DNA of 9,958 nucleotides from Rhizobiaceae bacterium UBA1291 (GCA_002307905.1 DBUL01000172.1:226-10183), one strand, 5' to 3'; shown: positions 1 through 6,830, counted from the first letter of the stretch. A program made the numbers and translations. The notes: generated by a model not told the origin, from the letters alone.

Positions 1-799
1 CGCCGAGCATCTGGGTCGGAAGTTGAACAACCAGGCCGGCGAGTGTCAGTCCTGCGGCGTAGTGCCCGATTTCGCTCGTACCGAAATAGAGGCCCAGGAA
101 AAAGAACTCCATCCGTGTCCAGATGAACATTCCGACGGCCGCGGAGAACCAGCTGTCCCGGCTGAGGGCCTTCATCTTCGGCGTAATAACGATGCCCGGA
201 TCGGGCCTCTGGGCGACATAGCGCCATAGTCCAATGGCTTGCGGAAGGTGGCGGGCAACATGTCCGACAAGGGCGCCGGCGACACCGAAGAAATAGCCCC
301 CGACGGCGATCAAGGGAACCTGGACGAGACAGCCGATCAACGTAAGCCTGGTTGTGTCGGCAAAGCGGTTTAGGCCGCGGGCCGCACTCTCCGAAAGGCT
401 GGCGATCGCATAGGACAGGAGGACGAGACTGGTCATCGCCCATGTGGACGGTGCGTGGTCCGTGGCGTGATTGGTGACCTGCAGCCACAGCGCATAGCCG
501 ACCAGTCCGGCTGCGGTAGAAACTGTCGGGAAGAGGAAATACGGCAGAAGCACCCGCACCATGCCGCCGCCGGGATGTTCTGGCCGGTCATAGGTCGGTA
601 TGTAGCGCAACAGCAGGTTCGGTATGCCGAGACCGACCAGCGTGGAGCCGGTCATGGCGATGAACAGCGCAAAGGCGACTTCGCCGGATCCCTGCGGCCC
701 CAGCAGTCGCGCGACGATCACGCTTCCCGCAAAACCGAACGTCAGGGACGCGATGCCGGCAAGGGTGCTGAAAGCCGACGAACTTATGAAGGTGGCCAT
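1..799 (-). CDS. Wzx-like polysaccharide flippase, C-terminus cut by window edge
   Basis: A reading frame open from the left edge encodes about 266 residues beginning MATFISSSAFSTLAG, with no stop inside the window, so the C-terminal part is missing. It is very hydrophobic, with repeated membrane segments. The N-terminal pattern (FGFAGSVIVARLLGPQGSGEVAF, split here as helix plus the conserved ARLLGPQGSGE turn) is typical of oligosaccharide flippases of the MOP/MATE superfamily (RfbX/Wzx), which move lipid-linked sugar repeat units across the inner membrane. I chose the ATG ending at 799 because AGGA lies 5 nt upstream; an in-frame ATG two codons earlier (805) has its purine run too close. It starts 35 nt after the glycosyltransferase stop on the same strand, so the two are probably co-transcribed. 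The family call is confident; the glycan it transports is unknown. Confidence 0.85.
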   Translation of the reverse strand, partial: MATFISSSAFSTLAGIASLTFGFAGSVIVARLLGPQGSGEVAFALFIAMTGSTLVGLGIPNLLLRYIPTYDRPEHPGGGMVRVLLPYFLFPTVSTAAGLVGYALWLQVTNHATDHAPSTWAMTSLVLLSYAIASLSESAARGLNRFADTTRLTLIGCLVQVPLIAVGGYFFGVAGALVGHVARHLPQAIGLWRYVAQRPDPGIVITPKMKALSRDSWFSAAVGMFIWTRMEFFFLGLYFGTSEIGHYAAGLTLAGLVVQLPTQMLG

Positions 800-834
800 G
801 GTCATCCTGTTGCATGTCCGCTATCCGCAGACGT

Positions 835-1836
835 TCACATATCATAATCGCGCCTAGGCCGAGGCGCTCCGCCGATAGCTTCGTTCCGCCTGCCTTGCGG
901 TGGCGAATCCCCCTCGGCTCTCCGCAGTAATCGTCCGATGACCCTGCGGCGAAGCACCGGCTCGGTCAGGAAAAGCTTGACCATGTCGAGATACTTGCCC
1001 TGAGCCCGGGCGCGGTGAAACCGTCCGATCGGCGCCTTGGCACGGAGATCCGCGAGGCGCAGCTCGAAGGCCTCCCGTTCCTCCTTGGTTAAGCGAGGCC
1101 CGAATTCGCTCCGAACGTCTTCGAGCGCAGCAATGAGCGGGCGCGTGTCGGCCGTGCTGCGGGAATGGGGCGAGGCAATTCTGCTGATGGCGCCGACCGG
1201 CGTCGTGTAGATATAGAGGGCTTCGTCGACATAATAGGCCTTCCCTCCCGCAGCAAGGATCTGCAGGTTGAACAGGAGATCCTCGCCAGCCTTCACGTCC
1301 TCGCGGTAGGCGATGTGATGCTGCCGAATGAAGTCGGTGCGAACCAGCGGCTGCAGATAGCCGAAGTCGTGGCGGTCGGGCGCCGAAGGCAGCAGGAAGT
1401 CCGTCATGGTGAGAAAGCGATCGGATAAACCTGTGTAGACTGCGCCCGTTTCCGCGCCCGCCGCGGCATCGAAGCCCATGAGATTGTCGGCAATGAAATC
1501 CGCCTCATCGGCATGCATCAAGAGCCGCTGCAGCCGGTTCTCGCGCCAGAGGTCGTCGGAATCGAGCAGGGCCGTCCATGTGCCGCGCGCGACCTTAAAG
1601 CCGGCATTGCGGGCAGCCGACGGGCCCATGTTGCACGGCTGTCGCAAGACATGCACCCGTGCATCTCCCGCAAAAGCCCGTTCAACTTCCGCCGCGGTCC
1701 CGTCCGTCGATCCATCATCGACGACGATGACTTCGACCGCTATGTCTTGCTGCGCGAGCGCACTTTGCACCGCATGTTCGACGCAGTCCTTCGTGTTGAA
1801 ACACGGAATGACAACGGACACCAGTGGATCTGTCAT
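835..1836 (-). CDS. Family 2 glycosyltransferase
   Basis: A 333-residue cytoplasmic enzyme of the GT-A fold, expected to transfer a sugar from a nucleotide-sugar donor to a growing surface glycan. The N-terminus VSVVIPCFNT (residues 6-15) and VVDDGSTDGT (38-47) are classic GT2 signatures, with D40/D41 contacting the nucleotide. A second acidic motif LLDSDDLW (90-97, DSDD at 92-95) is the DXD-type metal site. The C-terminal third (about 235-333) is Arg-rich and has no recognisable motif. The start at 1836 gives the standard MTDPLVSVVIP opening; a GGGG-containing purine stretch lies about 8-12 nt upstream. It is followed closely by the flippase gene on the same strand and is divergent from the deacetylase gene. 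Similar rhizobial enzymes work in exopolysaccharide or O-antigen assembly, but donor and acceptor cannot be read from sequence, so I give no gene symbol. Confidence 0.92.
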   Translation of the reverse strand: MTDPLVSVVIPCFNTKDCVEHAVQSALAQQDIAVEVIVVDDGSTDGTAAEVERAFAGDARVHVLRQPCNMGPSAARNAGFKVARGTWTALLDSDDLWRENRLQRLLMHADEADFIADNLMGFDAAAGAETGAVYTGLSDRFLTMTDFLLPSAPDRHDFGYLQPLVRTDFIRQHHIAYREDVKAGEDLLFNLQILAAGGKAYYVDEALYIYTTPVGAISRIASPHSRSTADTRPLIAALEDVRSEFGPRLTKEEREAFELRLADLRAKAPIGRFHRARAQGKYLDMVKLFLTEPVLRRRVIGRLLRRAEGDSPPQGRRNEAIGGAPRPRRDYDM

Positions 1837-1936
1837 TAATACTACCCCGTTCGAGGACCGGCATATTAAGGAATCATTTCTTTCGATTCCGTATATCTGT
1901 CGTTGTAGACAGTCAGATCCTTATGCGGGTAGTCTC
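1837..1936. promoter_or_regulatory. Divergent intergenic region with two inverted repeats
   Basis: This 100-bp region separates the leftward glycosyltransferase-flippase operon from the rightward deacetylase and is clearly richer in A+T than the flanking genes, so it should hold both promoters. Two dyads are visible. GGAATC (1870-1875) and GATTCC (1885-1890) are exact inverted copies 9 nt apart. CTGTC (1897-1901) and GACAG (1908-1912) are exact copies 6 nt apart. Either could be an operator or a small hairpin. I do not see a convincing sigma-70 -35/-10 pair or an EcfG-type promoter here. The regulator is not identifiable. Confidence 0.45.
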
Positions 1937-3058
1937 ATGCCGACGTCTTTCTTTCTGAACAATGTTAAGAACCTACTGCGCAATCTGCGACAGGAGCCGA
2001 TCTCGGCATTGCCGCGGCGCCTCACCGCGATAGCCAGGCCGAAGCTTTTCAGATTGTCGGAGGAAGCGGCCTACCGCACCGGTTTTGGCCCGCTTGTCGC
2101 CCGCGCCTATCGCGGCAAGGGCATTGCCTTGATGTTTCACGAGATCCATCCGGACGTCGACGCCGAATTGAGGACCGGCTGCAGCGCAGCCCAACTGGAC
2201 AGGATTATCGATGCCGTGCGCGCCGATGGCCGTGACATCGTGACGATAGACGAGGGGCTTCGCCGTCTGGAGGAGCCGGAAAGCGCACCCTTCGCCCTCC
2301 TGACCTTCGACGACGCCTATCGCGACAATCGCACGAATGCCCTGCCGGTCCTCGAAGGGGCGCAGGCACCCATGACGCTCTTCGTTCCGACCGGCATGAT
2401 CACACGCAGCATCTATGCCTGGTGGCTGGGTTTGCGCGAGATCATCAAGACCGGCGACGTGCTGGACCTCCCTGCGATGAGCCGCAGTTTCAAGTGCGAG
2501 GACCTCGCCAGCAAGATGTCGACCATGAGGACGGTCACGGGCTGGATCGGCACCGATCAGACGCGGGCGGATGCATTGGCGCCGGTGTTCGCGGCCAAAG
2601 GCATCGATATCGCTTCCCTGGTGGCGCGATATGCGATGGATGAAGCCGAACTGCGGGAGTTTGCCGCCCATCCTCTGGTCGAGATCGGTGCCCATACGCA
2701 GAGCCACCGTTTTCTTTCCGGGCTGGATGAGGCGGTGGTGCTGGAGGAATTCAAGGCCAACAAAGCCTATCTGGAGGAACTGCTCGGCCGGCCGGTCCGC
2801 TACCTGGCCTATCCCTATGGCACCCCGGGCGCCTGTGGCGAGCGCGAAGCGTATTTGGCAGCCCTGGCCGGCTACCGTGCGAGCTTTACCACCCGCGCCG
2901 GCCATCTGTTCGCCGCGCACCTGGAGCATCCTCAGCTGCTGCCGCGTATCGACGTCGGCTATGCGCCGCAAAGCCCGGCAGCTCTTGCCAGCCGCCTCAG
3001 CGGCCTGCATCGGGCAATGTCAACAAGGTTCGGCAGCCCGGTCGCAACACGCGCCTGA
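1937..3058 (+). CDS. Polysaccharide deacetylase family protein (NodB homology domain)
   Basis: A 373-residue protein with the carbohydrate esterase 4 (NodB) fold, which removes N- or O-acetyl groups from glycans using a metal ion. Visible motifs, numbered from the chosen start: MFHE (66-69); motif 1 TFDDAY (123-128; D125 catalytic base, D126 metal ligand); motif 2 HTQSH (253-257, metal-binding His pair); and YPYG (292-295), the motif 3 region. The gap between motifs 1 and 2 is about 125 residues, longer than in minimal NodB domains, as in exopolysaccharide-linked members. There is no signal peptide, so it probably acts in the cytoplasm. The frame stays open upstream to 1478, but that part is antisense to the glycosyltransferase gene, so ATG 1937 (MPTSFFLNN) is the sensible start; its ribosome site (GCGGGTAG) is weak. 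Divergence from the glycosyltransferase-flippase operon suggests it modifies the same glycan. Confidence 0.85.
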   Translation: MPTSFFLNNVKNLLRNLRQEPISALPRRLTAIARPKLFRLSEEAAYRTGFGPLVARAYRGKGIALMFHEIHPDVDAELRTGCSAAQLDRIIDAVRADGRDIVTIDEGLRRLEEPESAPFALLTFDDAYRDNRTNALPVLEGAQAPMTLFVPTGMITRSIYAWWLGLREIIKTGDVLDLPAMSRSFKCEDLASKMSTMRTVTGWIGTDQTRADALAPVFAAKGIDIASLVARYAMDEAELREFAAHPLVEIGAHTQSHRFLSGLDEAVVLEEFKANKAYLEELLGRPVRYLAYPYGTPGACGEREAYLAALAGYRASFTTRAGHLFAAHLEHPQLLPRIDVGYAPQSPAALASRLSGLHRAMSTRFGSPVATRA

Positions 3059-3066
3059 CGCGTGTT
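3046..3066 (+). terminator. Hairpin spanning the deacetylase stop codon
   Basis: AACACGCG (3046-3053) and CGCGTGTT (3059-3066) are perfect inverted copies with a 5-nt loop CCTGA that contains the deacetylase stop codon. There is no following T-tract, so it is only a possible terminator or 3'-end stabiliser. It lies just before the promoter of the next gene. Confidence 0.4.
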
Positions 3067-3111
3067 CAATCGACCGAGTGCTTGGGGAAGCCGGAAATCG
3101 GCCGTGGTGAG

Positions 3112-3137
3112 GGAACCATCGGCTGCTCTCGGGCGTT
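3112..3137 (+). promoter_or_regulatory. EcfG/RpoE2-type general stress promoter
   Basis: GGAAC (3112-3116), a 17-nt spacer and CGTT (3134-3137) match the alphaproteobacterial general-stress sigma consensus GGAAC-N16/17-CGTT exactly. It lies 26 nt upstream of the start codon at 3163, leaving a short leader that still includes the strong GGGAGGAG ribosome site at 3148-3155. Confidence 0.8.
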
Positions 3138-3162
3138 TGCCGGAATTGGGAGGAGTCTTGTC

Positions 3163-3408
3163 ATGGCTGAAGTCTATTGCGACATCGTTCCGCATGCATA
3201 TGGATGGGTTTTTCTCTCGGAGGGGGTGCAGTCGCCGACCTATCCGAGCTACCGGATGGCTGTCGAGGCAGCGCAACGCCACATGCAGACGGTGGCAAAA
3301 CGGCGCTCCTTCGTGCTGCGACGACAAAATCTCGACGGGCAAATGCTGGCGATTGCTGGTACGGCGGTTCTCTATCAGCCGCGTAGCTCCGCGGCCGATA
3401 TGCGCTAG
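3163..3408 (+). CDS. Small DUF2188-like protein
   Basis: An 81-residue soluble protein starting MAEVYCDIVPHAYGWVF. The ATG at 3163 is chosen because GGGAGGAG lies 7 nt upstream and the EcfG-type promoter is just before it; the frame is open further upstream only through the promoter. The pattern, an N-terminal beta-strand (VYCDIVP), a Gly-Trp turn (GW at 14-15), a Ser-x-x-Tyr-x-x-x-x-x-A-x-x-A helix (about 28-45), then a basic stretch and a short strand near DGQMLAI, resembles DUF2188 proteins, small single-domain proteins of unknown function common in rhizobia. The similarity is judged by eye. It is convergent with the BON gene. Control by the general stress sigma factor is inferred from the promoter. 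Confidence 0.75.
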   Translation: MAEVYCDIVPHAYGWVFLSEGVQSPTYPSYRMAVEAAQRHMQTVAKRRSFVLRRQNLDGQMLAIAGTAVLYQPRSSAADMR

Positions 3409-3465
3409 GAACTGGCGCGCCTCAGATCGCCCGTCGCGACCACCAGCTGAATAGCACAGAGGCCG

Positions 3466-3485
3466 GCAGCCGTTGTGGCGGCTGC
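3466..3485. terminator. Hairpin between convergent genes
   Basis: GCAGCCG (3466-3472) and CGGCTGC (3479-3485) form a perfect 7-bp stem with a 6-nt loop in the 115-nt gap between two convergent genes. No T-run follows on either strand, so a terminator role is only suggested by position. I see nothing else in this gap. Confidence 0.3.
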
Positions 3486-3523
3486 GCGGTTCCATTCGGC
3501 GTGCTACGGCTTGGCCGCGCTCT

Positions 3524-3790
3524 CTAATCGACCTGCAAGTCGTGGGTGATTTTTTCGACGCCGGGCACAGCGAGAACAATCTCCAACACCCTGTCTATTT
3601 CTGCCGCGTCCATGAGTTTGCCGGACAGGAAAATCGTGGCGCCGGAGGCCGTGACCGAGATCCCGCTCGCGTCCATCCCCTGAGAGATGGCCAATTGACG
3701 CGCTACCGCTGTCTCGAGCGGTTCTTCATTGCGGTGTTCGAGTTCGACGACCGGCTTCTCGTCGTGAAAACGCTGCGGTTTGAATACCAT
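3524..3790 (-). CDS. BON-domain protein
   Basis: An 88-residue protein that is essentially one BON domain (about residues 28-87). The features are a helix (ETAVARQLAISQGM), strands SGISVTASGATIFLSGKL with the conserved L-x-G, a helix (DAAEIDRVLEIV), and the hallmark VPGVEKITHDLQV ending. BON domains are thought to bind phospholipids or interact with membranes and occur in osmotic-shock proteins such as OsmY. Here there is no signal peptide, so it should stay in the cytoplasm. I prefer ATG 3790 (MVFKPQRF) because GGAG lies 6 nt upstream; an ATG four codons earlier (3802) has no such site. An exact EcfG-type promoter sits 31 nt upstream. The domain call is confident; the cellular role is unknown. 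Confidence 0.85.
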   Translation of the reverse strand: MVFKPQRFHDEKPVVELEHRNEEPLETAVARQLAISQGMDASGISVTASGATIFLSGKLMDAAEIDRVLEIVLAVPGVEKITHDLQVD

Positions 3791-3820
3791 TGACCTCTCC
3801 ATCGCCCGTTAATCGGCGGA

Positions 3821-3845
3821 AACGCGCCGGGAGAGGCCTTGTTCC
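3821..3845 (-). promoter_or_regulatory. EcfG/RpoE2-type general stress promoter for the BON gene
   Basis: On the minus strand GGAAC (3845-3841), a 16-nt spacer and CGTT (3824-3821) match the general-stress consensus exactly. The -10 element lies 30 nt before ATG 3790, so the leader would be about 20 nt. The element sits in the gap between the SDR stop and the BON start, giving BON its own promoter. Confidence 0.8.
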
Positions 3846-3864
3846 GCGCGTCGGGCACTTTTCG

Positions 3865-4842
3865 TCAGTAGCCGCCGATGACGGGCAGGATTTCGCCGGA
3901 GATGTAGCTCGAGCATTGGGGGGAGGCGAGGAAGACATAGGCAGGTGCCAATTCCTCCGGTTGGGCAGGCCGCTTCATCGGCACCTGGCTGCCGAACTGG
4001 GCGACATCCTCGGCTTCGCGATCGGACGGGTTGAGGGGTGTCCACACCGGGCCCGGGGCAACGGCATTCACCCGGATACCACGCTCGATCAGATTCGCCG
4101 CAAGGGACCGGGTGAAGGAATGAATGCCGCCTTTGGTCATGGCGTAGTCGAGCAGGTTGCCGCTGCCCTTGATGCCCACCACCGAGCCGGTATTGATGAT
4201 CGAACTGCCATTCTTCAGATGTGGCACGGCGGCCTTGGTGACGTGAAAATAGCCGTAGAGATTGGTCTTGATCGTCTCATCGAAATGCTCGTCCGACAGG
4301 TCTTCGATCCGCTTCGAATGCACCTGAAAGGCGGCATTGTTCACGAGCACGTCCAGCTTGCCGAATGTACTCACGACGTCCCCGACAAGTTGGCTGCAAT
4401 AGGCCGGATCAGTCAAATCGCCGCGGCTGACGAGGCAGCGCCGACCTTCCGCCTCGACGGCCTTGCGGGTTTCTTCGGCATCGCGATCCTCCGCCAGGTG
4501 GGCAATCGCGACATCGGCACCCTCGCGGGCGAAAAGCACTGCCACCGCCCGCCCGATACCGGAATCCCCGCCGGTGATCAGGGCCACCATGCCGGACAGC
4601 TTGCCGGATCCTTTGTAGAACGGCGCGTCGTACATCGGCGCCGGATCAAGCCTTTGTTCCATGCCTGGCTTTGGCTTGTGTTGCTTTGGGAACGGCGGTT
4701 CGGGATAGTGGCGCGCGCCAGTCTGCACCGCGCCGCTATCCGACTTTTCCGCCGTCTCAAGCGCGTCGTCGGCGGCGACGTCCTTTTGGATGTCCCGCTG
4801 GCGTTTCACGGCCTTGTCACTCTTGTCCGTCGCCTTGTTCAT
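3865..4842 (-). CDS. SDR family oxidoreductase (YghA/general stress protein 39 type)
   Basis: A 325-residue NAD(P)-dependent short-chain dehydrogenase. The Rossmann glycine motif TGGDSGIG is at 90-97, NNA at 168-170, the catalytic Ser at about 220 (INTGS), and YAMTK supplies Y233 and K237. The C-terminal PGPVWTPL and SSYISGEILPVIGG are typical of the family. The first 80 residues are a charged Lys/Asp-rich extension ending in a Pro-rich stretch (HYPEPPFPKQHKPKPGMEQ). This extended architecture is known from E. coli YghA and Bacillus GSP39/YdaD, which are stress-induced aldehyde/alcohol reductases. The true substrate here is unknown. The start is supported by AGAGGAG 5 nt upstream. An EcfG-like promoter 78 nt upstream, and the promoter-linked neighbours, suggest general-stress induction. 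Confidence 0.93.
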   Translation of the reverse strand: MNKATDKSDKAVKRQRDIQKDVAADDALETAEKSDSGAVQTGARHYPEPPFPKQHKPKPGMEQRLDPAPMYDAPFYKGSGKLSGMVALITGGDSGIGRAVAVLFAREGADVAIAHLAEDRDAEETRKAVEAEGRRCLVSRGDLTDPAYCSQLVGDVVSTFGKLDVLVNNAAFQVHSKRIEDLSDEHFDETIKTNLYGYFHVTKAAVPHLKNGSSIINTGSVVGIKGSGNLLDYAMTKGGIHSFTRSLAANLIERGIRVNAVAPGPVWTPLNPSDREAEDVAQFGSQVPMKRPAQPEELAPAYVFLASPQCSSYISGEILPVIGGY

Positions 4843-5089
4843 GGTCGCTCCTCTTTCGGCGTGGTTGGCCGGGTGGGCTTGGCGCTATGGTCAGTCCTGG
4901 CTCATCGTTGTCCAGCCAAAACCCATCCTGCGGCCCGATTGTTCCGCCGGGCACGTTCTCGCCGGTTGGCAGCGAGGGGAACATGCGATATTGCTCAAGA
5001 GGATAGAGACTCTGAGTGAGGGAGGCGGACCATGGAAATTGTTGAAGGTCAGCGCTCATTCCTCGTTTCGATGAGGATCCTATACAGGG
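4843..5089. promoter_or_regulatory. Divergent region between SDR and histidine kinase
   Basis: This 247-bp gap holds the leftward SDR promoter (separate entry) and must carry whatever drives the rightward kinase. For the kinase I see no EcfG-type promoter: a GGAAC at 4978-4982 has no TT at the right distance. A 21-codon ORF with a strong ribosome site lies at its right end (separate entry). On the minus strand an 80-codon frame from ATG 5059 to 4817 crosses the region, discussed in the findings. Confidence 0.5.
4920..4945 (-). promoter_or_regulatory. EcfG/RpoE2-like promoter for the SDR gene
   Basis: On the minus strand GGAAC (4945-4941), a 17-nt spacer and GGTT (4923-4920) match the consensus except that the first base of the -10 element is G rather than C. 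The looser rhizobial consensus GGAAC-N18/19-TT is fully met. The leader to ATG 4842 would be about 70 nt. Confidence 0.65.
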
Positions 5090-5097
5090 ATGGGTAG
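5032..5097 (+). CDS. Possible 21-codon upstream ORF overlapping the kinase start
   Basis: ATG 5032 opens a frame encoding MEIVEGQRSFLVSMRILYRDG and a TAG at 5095-5097. A strong ribosome site, GAGGGAGG, lies 6 nt upstream. The ORF overlaps the kinase start (ATG 5090) by 8 nt in another frame, the layout expected for translational coupling. The kinase ATG itself has only an ill-placed GAGGA 12 nt upstream. The peptide matches nothing I recognise. It may be a real leader peptide or a chance ORF. Confidence 0.35.
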   Translation: MEIVEGQRSFLVSMRILYRDG

Positions 5098-6772
5098 GCT
5101 CTCGCGGTTCTTTCCCACCGCCTCGATCGGGGCATATCTGGTCGCCATGGCGATCCTGGCGACTCTGCCGCTGCTCGGCTTCGTGATCTTCTTGCTGTGG
5201 CAGCTGGAGCGAAGCGAATATGAAGCATTGCGCCAGGAGGCGGCGCAGGACGCCCAAACCATCGGCCGCAATTTTGAGCGCAAGCTCGCAGATATGGAGA
5301 CGACGCTCCGACTTCTGGCGGGTGCAGCCGAACTCAACGCCGGTGACCTTAAAGCTTTCCACCAGCGCACCGCGTCGAGCCTCGGCACAGGCTCGCTTTA
5401 CGTTCTGCTGGTCGATAAAGAGGGCAACCAGAAGCTCAACACCCGTGTCCCCTTTGGCGTACCCTTGCAGCGGATGACGGATCTCAAGACGCTCAACGCC
5501 GTTCTTGCCTTCGGCAACATCGAGGCATCCGGCATCTTCTTCGGTGCAACGAGCCGGCAGTGGGTTTTCAACGTCGTCAAGCCACTTTCGCCCCGGTTGT
5601 CGGCCTCTGGCGCGGCGCTTGTCCTGACACAGAATGCCGGAGATCTGGTCAGCCTGACATCGACGGATATCCTGCCGCCCGCCTGGTCCGCGGCGGTTAT
5701 CGATGTCGACAACAAGGTCATCGTCTCGAGCGGGTCGGATAATATTCCTTCGGGAGACCAGTTTCCCGAGCACCTGGTGAAGCTGATGGTCGGCTCCAAT
5801 CAGAGCGCCGTCACTGACCATGGCGGTCAGGAGACCATGCTCGGCTATGCTCGTGTCGGGGATTGGCCCTGGCGCGTGGCGGTATGGGGGCCAGTCTCGA
5901 CTGCGCAGGCATCGCTAGCCAGCACCTGGCAGAGTCTGATCTACGGCAGCCTTGCCTTGCTTGCCGTGAGCCTGGGCATAGTCCTTGTGGCAGCGCAACA
6001 GTTACGGCGATCGATCCGCCAGATCGCCAATATGGCAGGGCGCATTGGTCAGGGCGAGATCGTCTCGCCGGAAATGACCAAGGTCACCGAGGCCAATCAG
6101 GTTGCGATAGCGCTGTCCAACGCTTCTTTCGATCGTGCCCAATCTGAGGAACGCATTCATTTTATCCTGCAGGAACTGGTGCACCGGACCAAGAACATCC
6201 TCTCCCTCGTGCAGGCCATGCTGCGCCAGCTGGCGCGCGGCACCGACAGCGTGGATGAACTGCAGAAGGCCGTCAGCGGGCGGCTCTCAGGCTTGGCGCA
6301 ATCCATCGAGGCGCTCGCTAAGCAGCAATGGGGCGGCATTCCGCTGTCCACGGTGATTGAACTGCAGCTATCAGCTGTGGTGGGCTCGATGAGCCGGATC
6401 GAGACACGCGGCGAGGATCTGTTGGCCAATGCAAATGCCGTGCAAAACCTCGGCCTGATCTTCTACGAACTGGCGACCAATTCGGTAAAATACGGTGCGC
6501 TCTCGGTTGCCGAAGGACGCGTGCTGATCGAATGGGTGGTTATCGACGGGGAGGACGGCGCCAGAAATCTCCAATTGCGCTGGATCGAGGCGGGCGGTCC
6601 GCCGGTGGTGAAGCCGTCACGGCAGGGTTTCGGCACGACGGTGATTGAGCGTCACGCGGCCTCGGCCTTTGGCGGAAGAGTGGTCATAGACTTCGAGGAC
6701 ACAGGACTGCGCTGGACCCTGAGTGCGCCGCTTTCAGCCATCGAGAATCCGCAGGCTCACGGCGAGCATTAG
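5090..6772 (+). CDS. HWE/HisKA_2-type membrane sensor histidine kinase
   Basis: A 560-residue sensor kinase. TM1 is at about 13-37. Residues 38-280 form a periplasmic sensor region, probably a double-Cache-like domain. TM2 is at about 283-305, followed by a HAMP-like linker. The H-box RIHFILQELVHRTKNILS places the phosphorylated His at 365 in the HRTKN pattern of HWE/HisKA_2 kinases. The N-box FYELATNSVKYGALS (458-472, N464) and the WIE of the G1 region (498-500) match HWE kinases, but the conserved N-box His that gives the family its H is Tyr459 here. GFGTTVIER (about 516-524) is the G2-like loop. Such kinases in alphaproteobacteria often act on single-domain regulators or on PhyR of the general stress response. 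No response regulator is adjacent, so it is an orphan in this window. The ligand is unknown. Confidence 0.9.
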   Translation: MGRLSRFFPTASIGAYLVAMAILATLPLLGFVIFLLWQLERSEYEALRQEAAQDAQTIGRNFERKLADMETTLRLLAGAAELNAGDLKAFHQRTASSLGTGSLYVLLVDKEGNQKLNTRVPFGVPLQRMTDLKTLNAVLAFGNIEASGIFFGATSRQWVFNVVKPLSPRLSASGAALVLTQNAGDLVSLTSTDILPPAWSAAVIDVDNKVIVSSGSDNIPSGDQFPEHLVKLMVGSNQSAVTDHGGQETMLGYARVGDWPWRVAVWGPVSTAQASLASTWQSLIYGSLALLAVSLGIVLVAAQQLRRSIRQIANMAGRIGQGEIVSPEMTKVTEANQVAIALSNASFDRAQSEERIHFILQELVHRTKNILSLVQAMLRQLARGTDSVDELQKAVSGRLSGLAQSIEALAKQQWGGIPLSTVIELQLSAVVGSMSRIETRGEDLLANANAVQNLGLIFYELATNSVKYGALSVAEGRVLIEWVVIDGEDGARNLQLRWIEAGGPPVVKPSRQGFGTTVIERHAASAFGGRVVIDFEDTGLRWTLSAPLSAIENPQAHGEH

Positions 6773-6804
6773 CACCACTGCCAGGGTTTCGGCTTTCCCC
6801 ACAA

Positions 6805-6830
6805 GGAACCTTTGCCCCTGCTCGTCGGTT
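6805..6830 (+). promoter_or_regulatory. EcfG/RpoE2-like promoter for the small hydrophilic protein
   Basis: GGAAC (6805-6809), a 17-nt spacer and GGTT (6827-6830) lie just after the kinase stop and before the next gene. The -10 begins with G like the SDR promoter. The transcript would start near 6838, about 60 nt before ATG 6901. Confidence 0.65.

Noticed and set aside
1478..1936. Upstream extension of the deacetylase frame, giving a 526-residue protein
   Set aside because: The extra part is antisense to the glycosyltransferase gene, has shadow-like composition (Ser/Arg/Ala rich), and lacks a ribosome site; the NodB-type protein starts naturally at 1937.
1973..3010. Long minus-strand frame opposite the deacetylase
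   Set aside because: No recognisable motif, Arg/Gln/Gly-rich shadow composition, and it lies wholly within a well-supported gene on the other strand.
3472..3493. GTTCC at 3489-3493 as a further minus-strand stress promoter
   Set aside because: No AAC(G/C) at the correct distance, and no minus-strand gene begins downstream of it.
2959..3579. 206-codon minus-strand frame crossing the DUF2188-like gene
   Set aside because: Composition is Arg/Ser/Pro-rich without motifs, and the plus-strand gene has its own promoter and ribosome site.
4978..5003. GGAAC at 4978-4982 as a stress promoter for the histidine kinase
   Set aside because: No (C/G)GTT or TT at the required 16-19 nt distance; only the -35 half is present.
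3790..5019. 409-codon plus-strand frame opposite the SDR
   Set aside because: The opposite strand encodes a complete SDR with all catalytic motifs; this frame is an antisense shadow.
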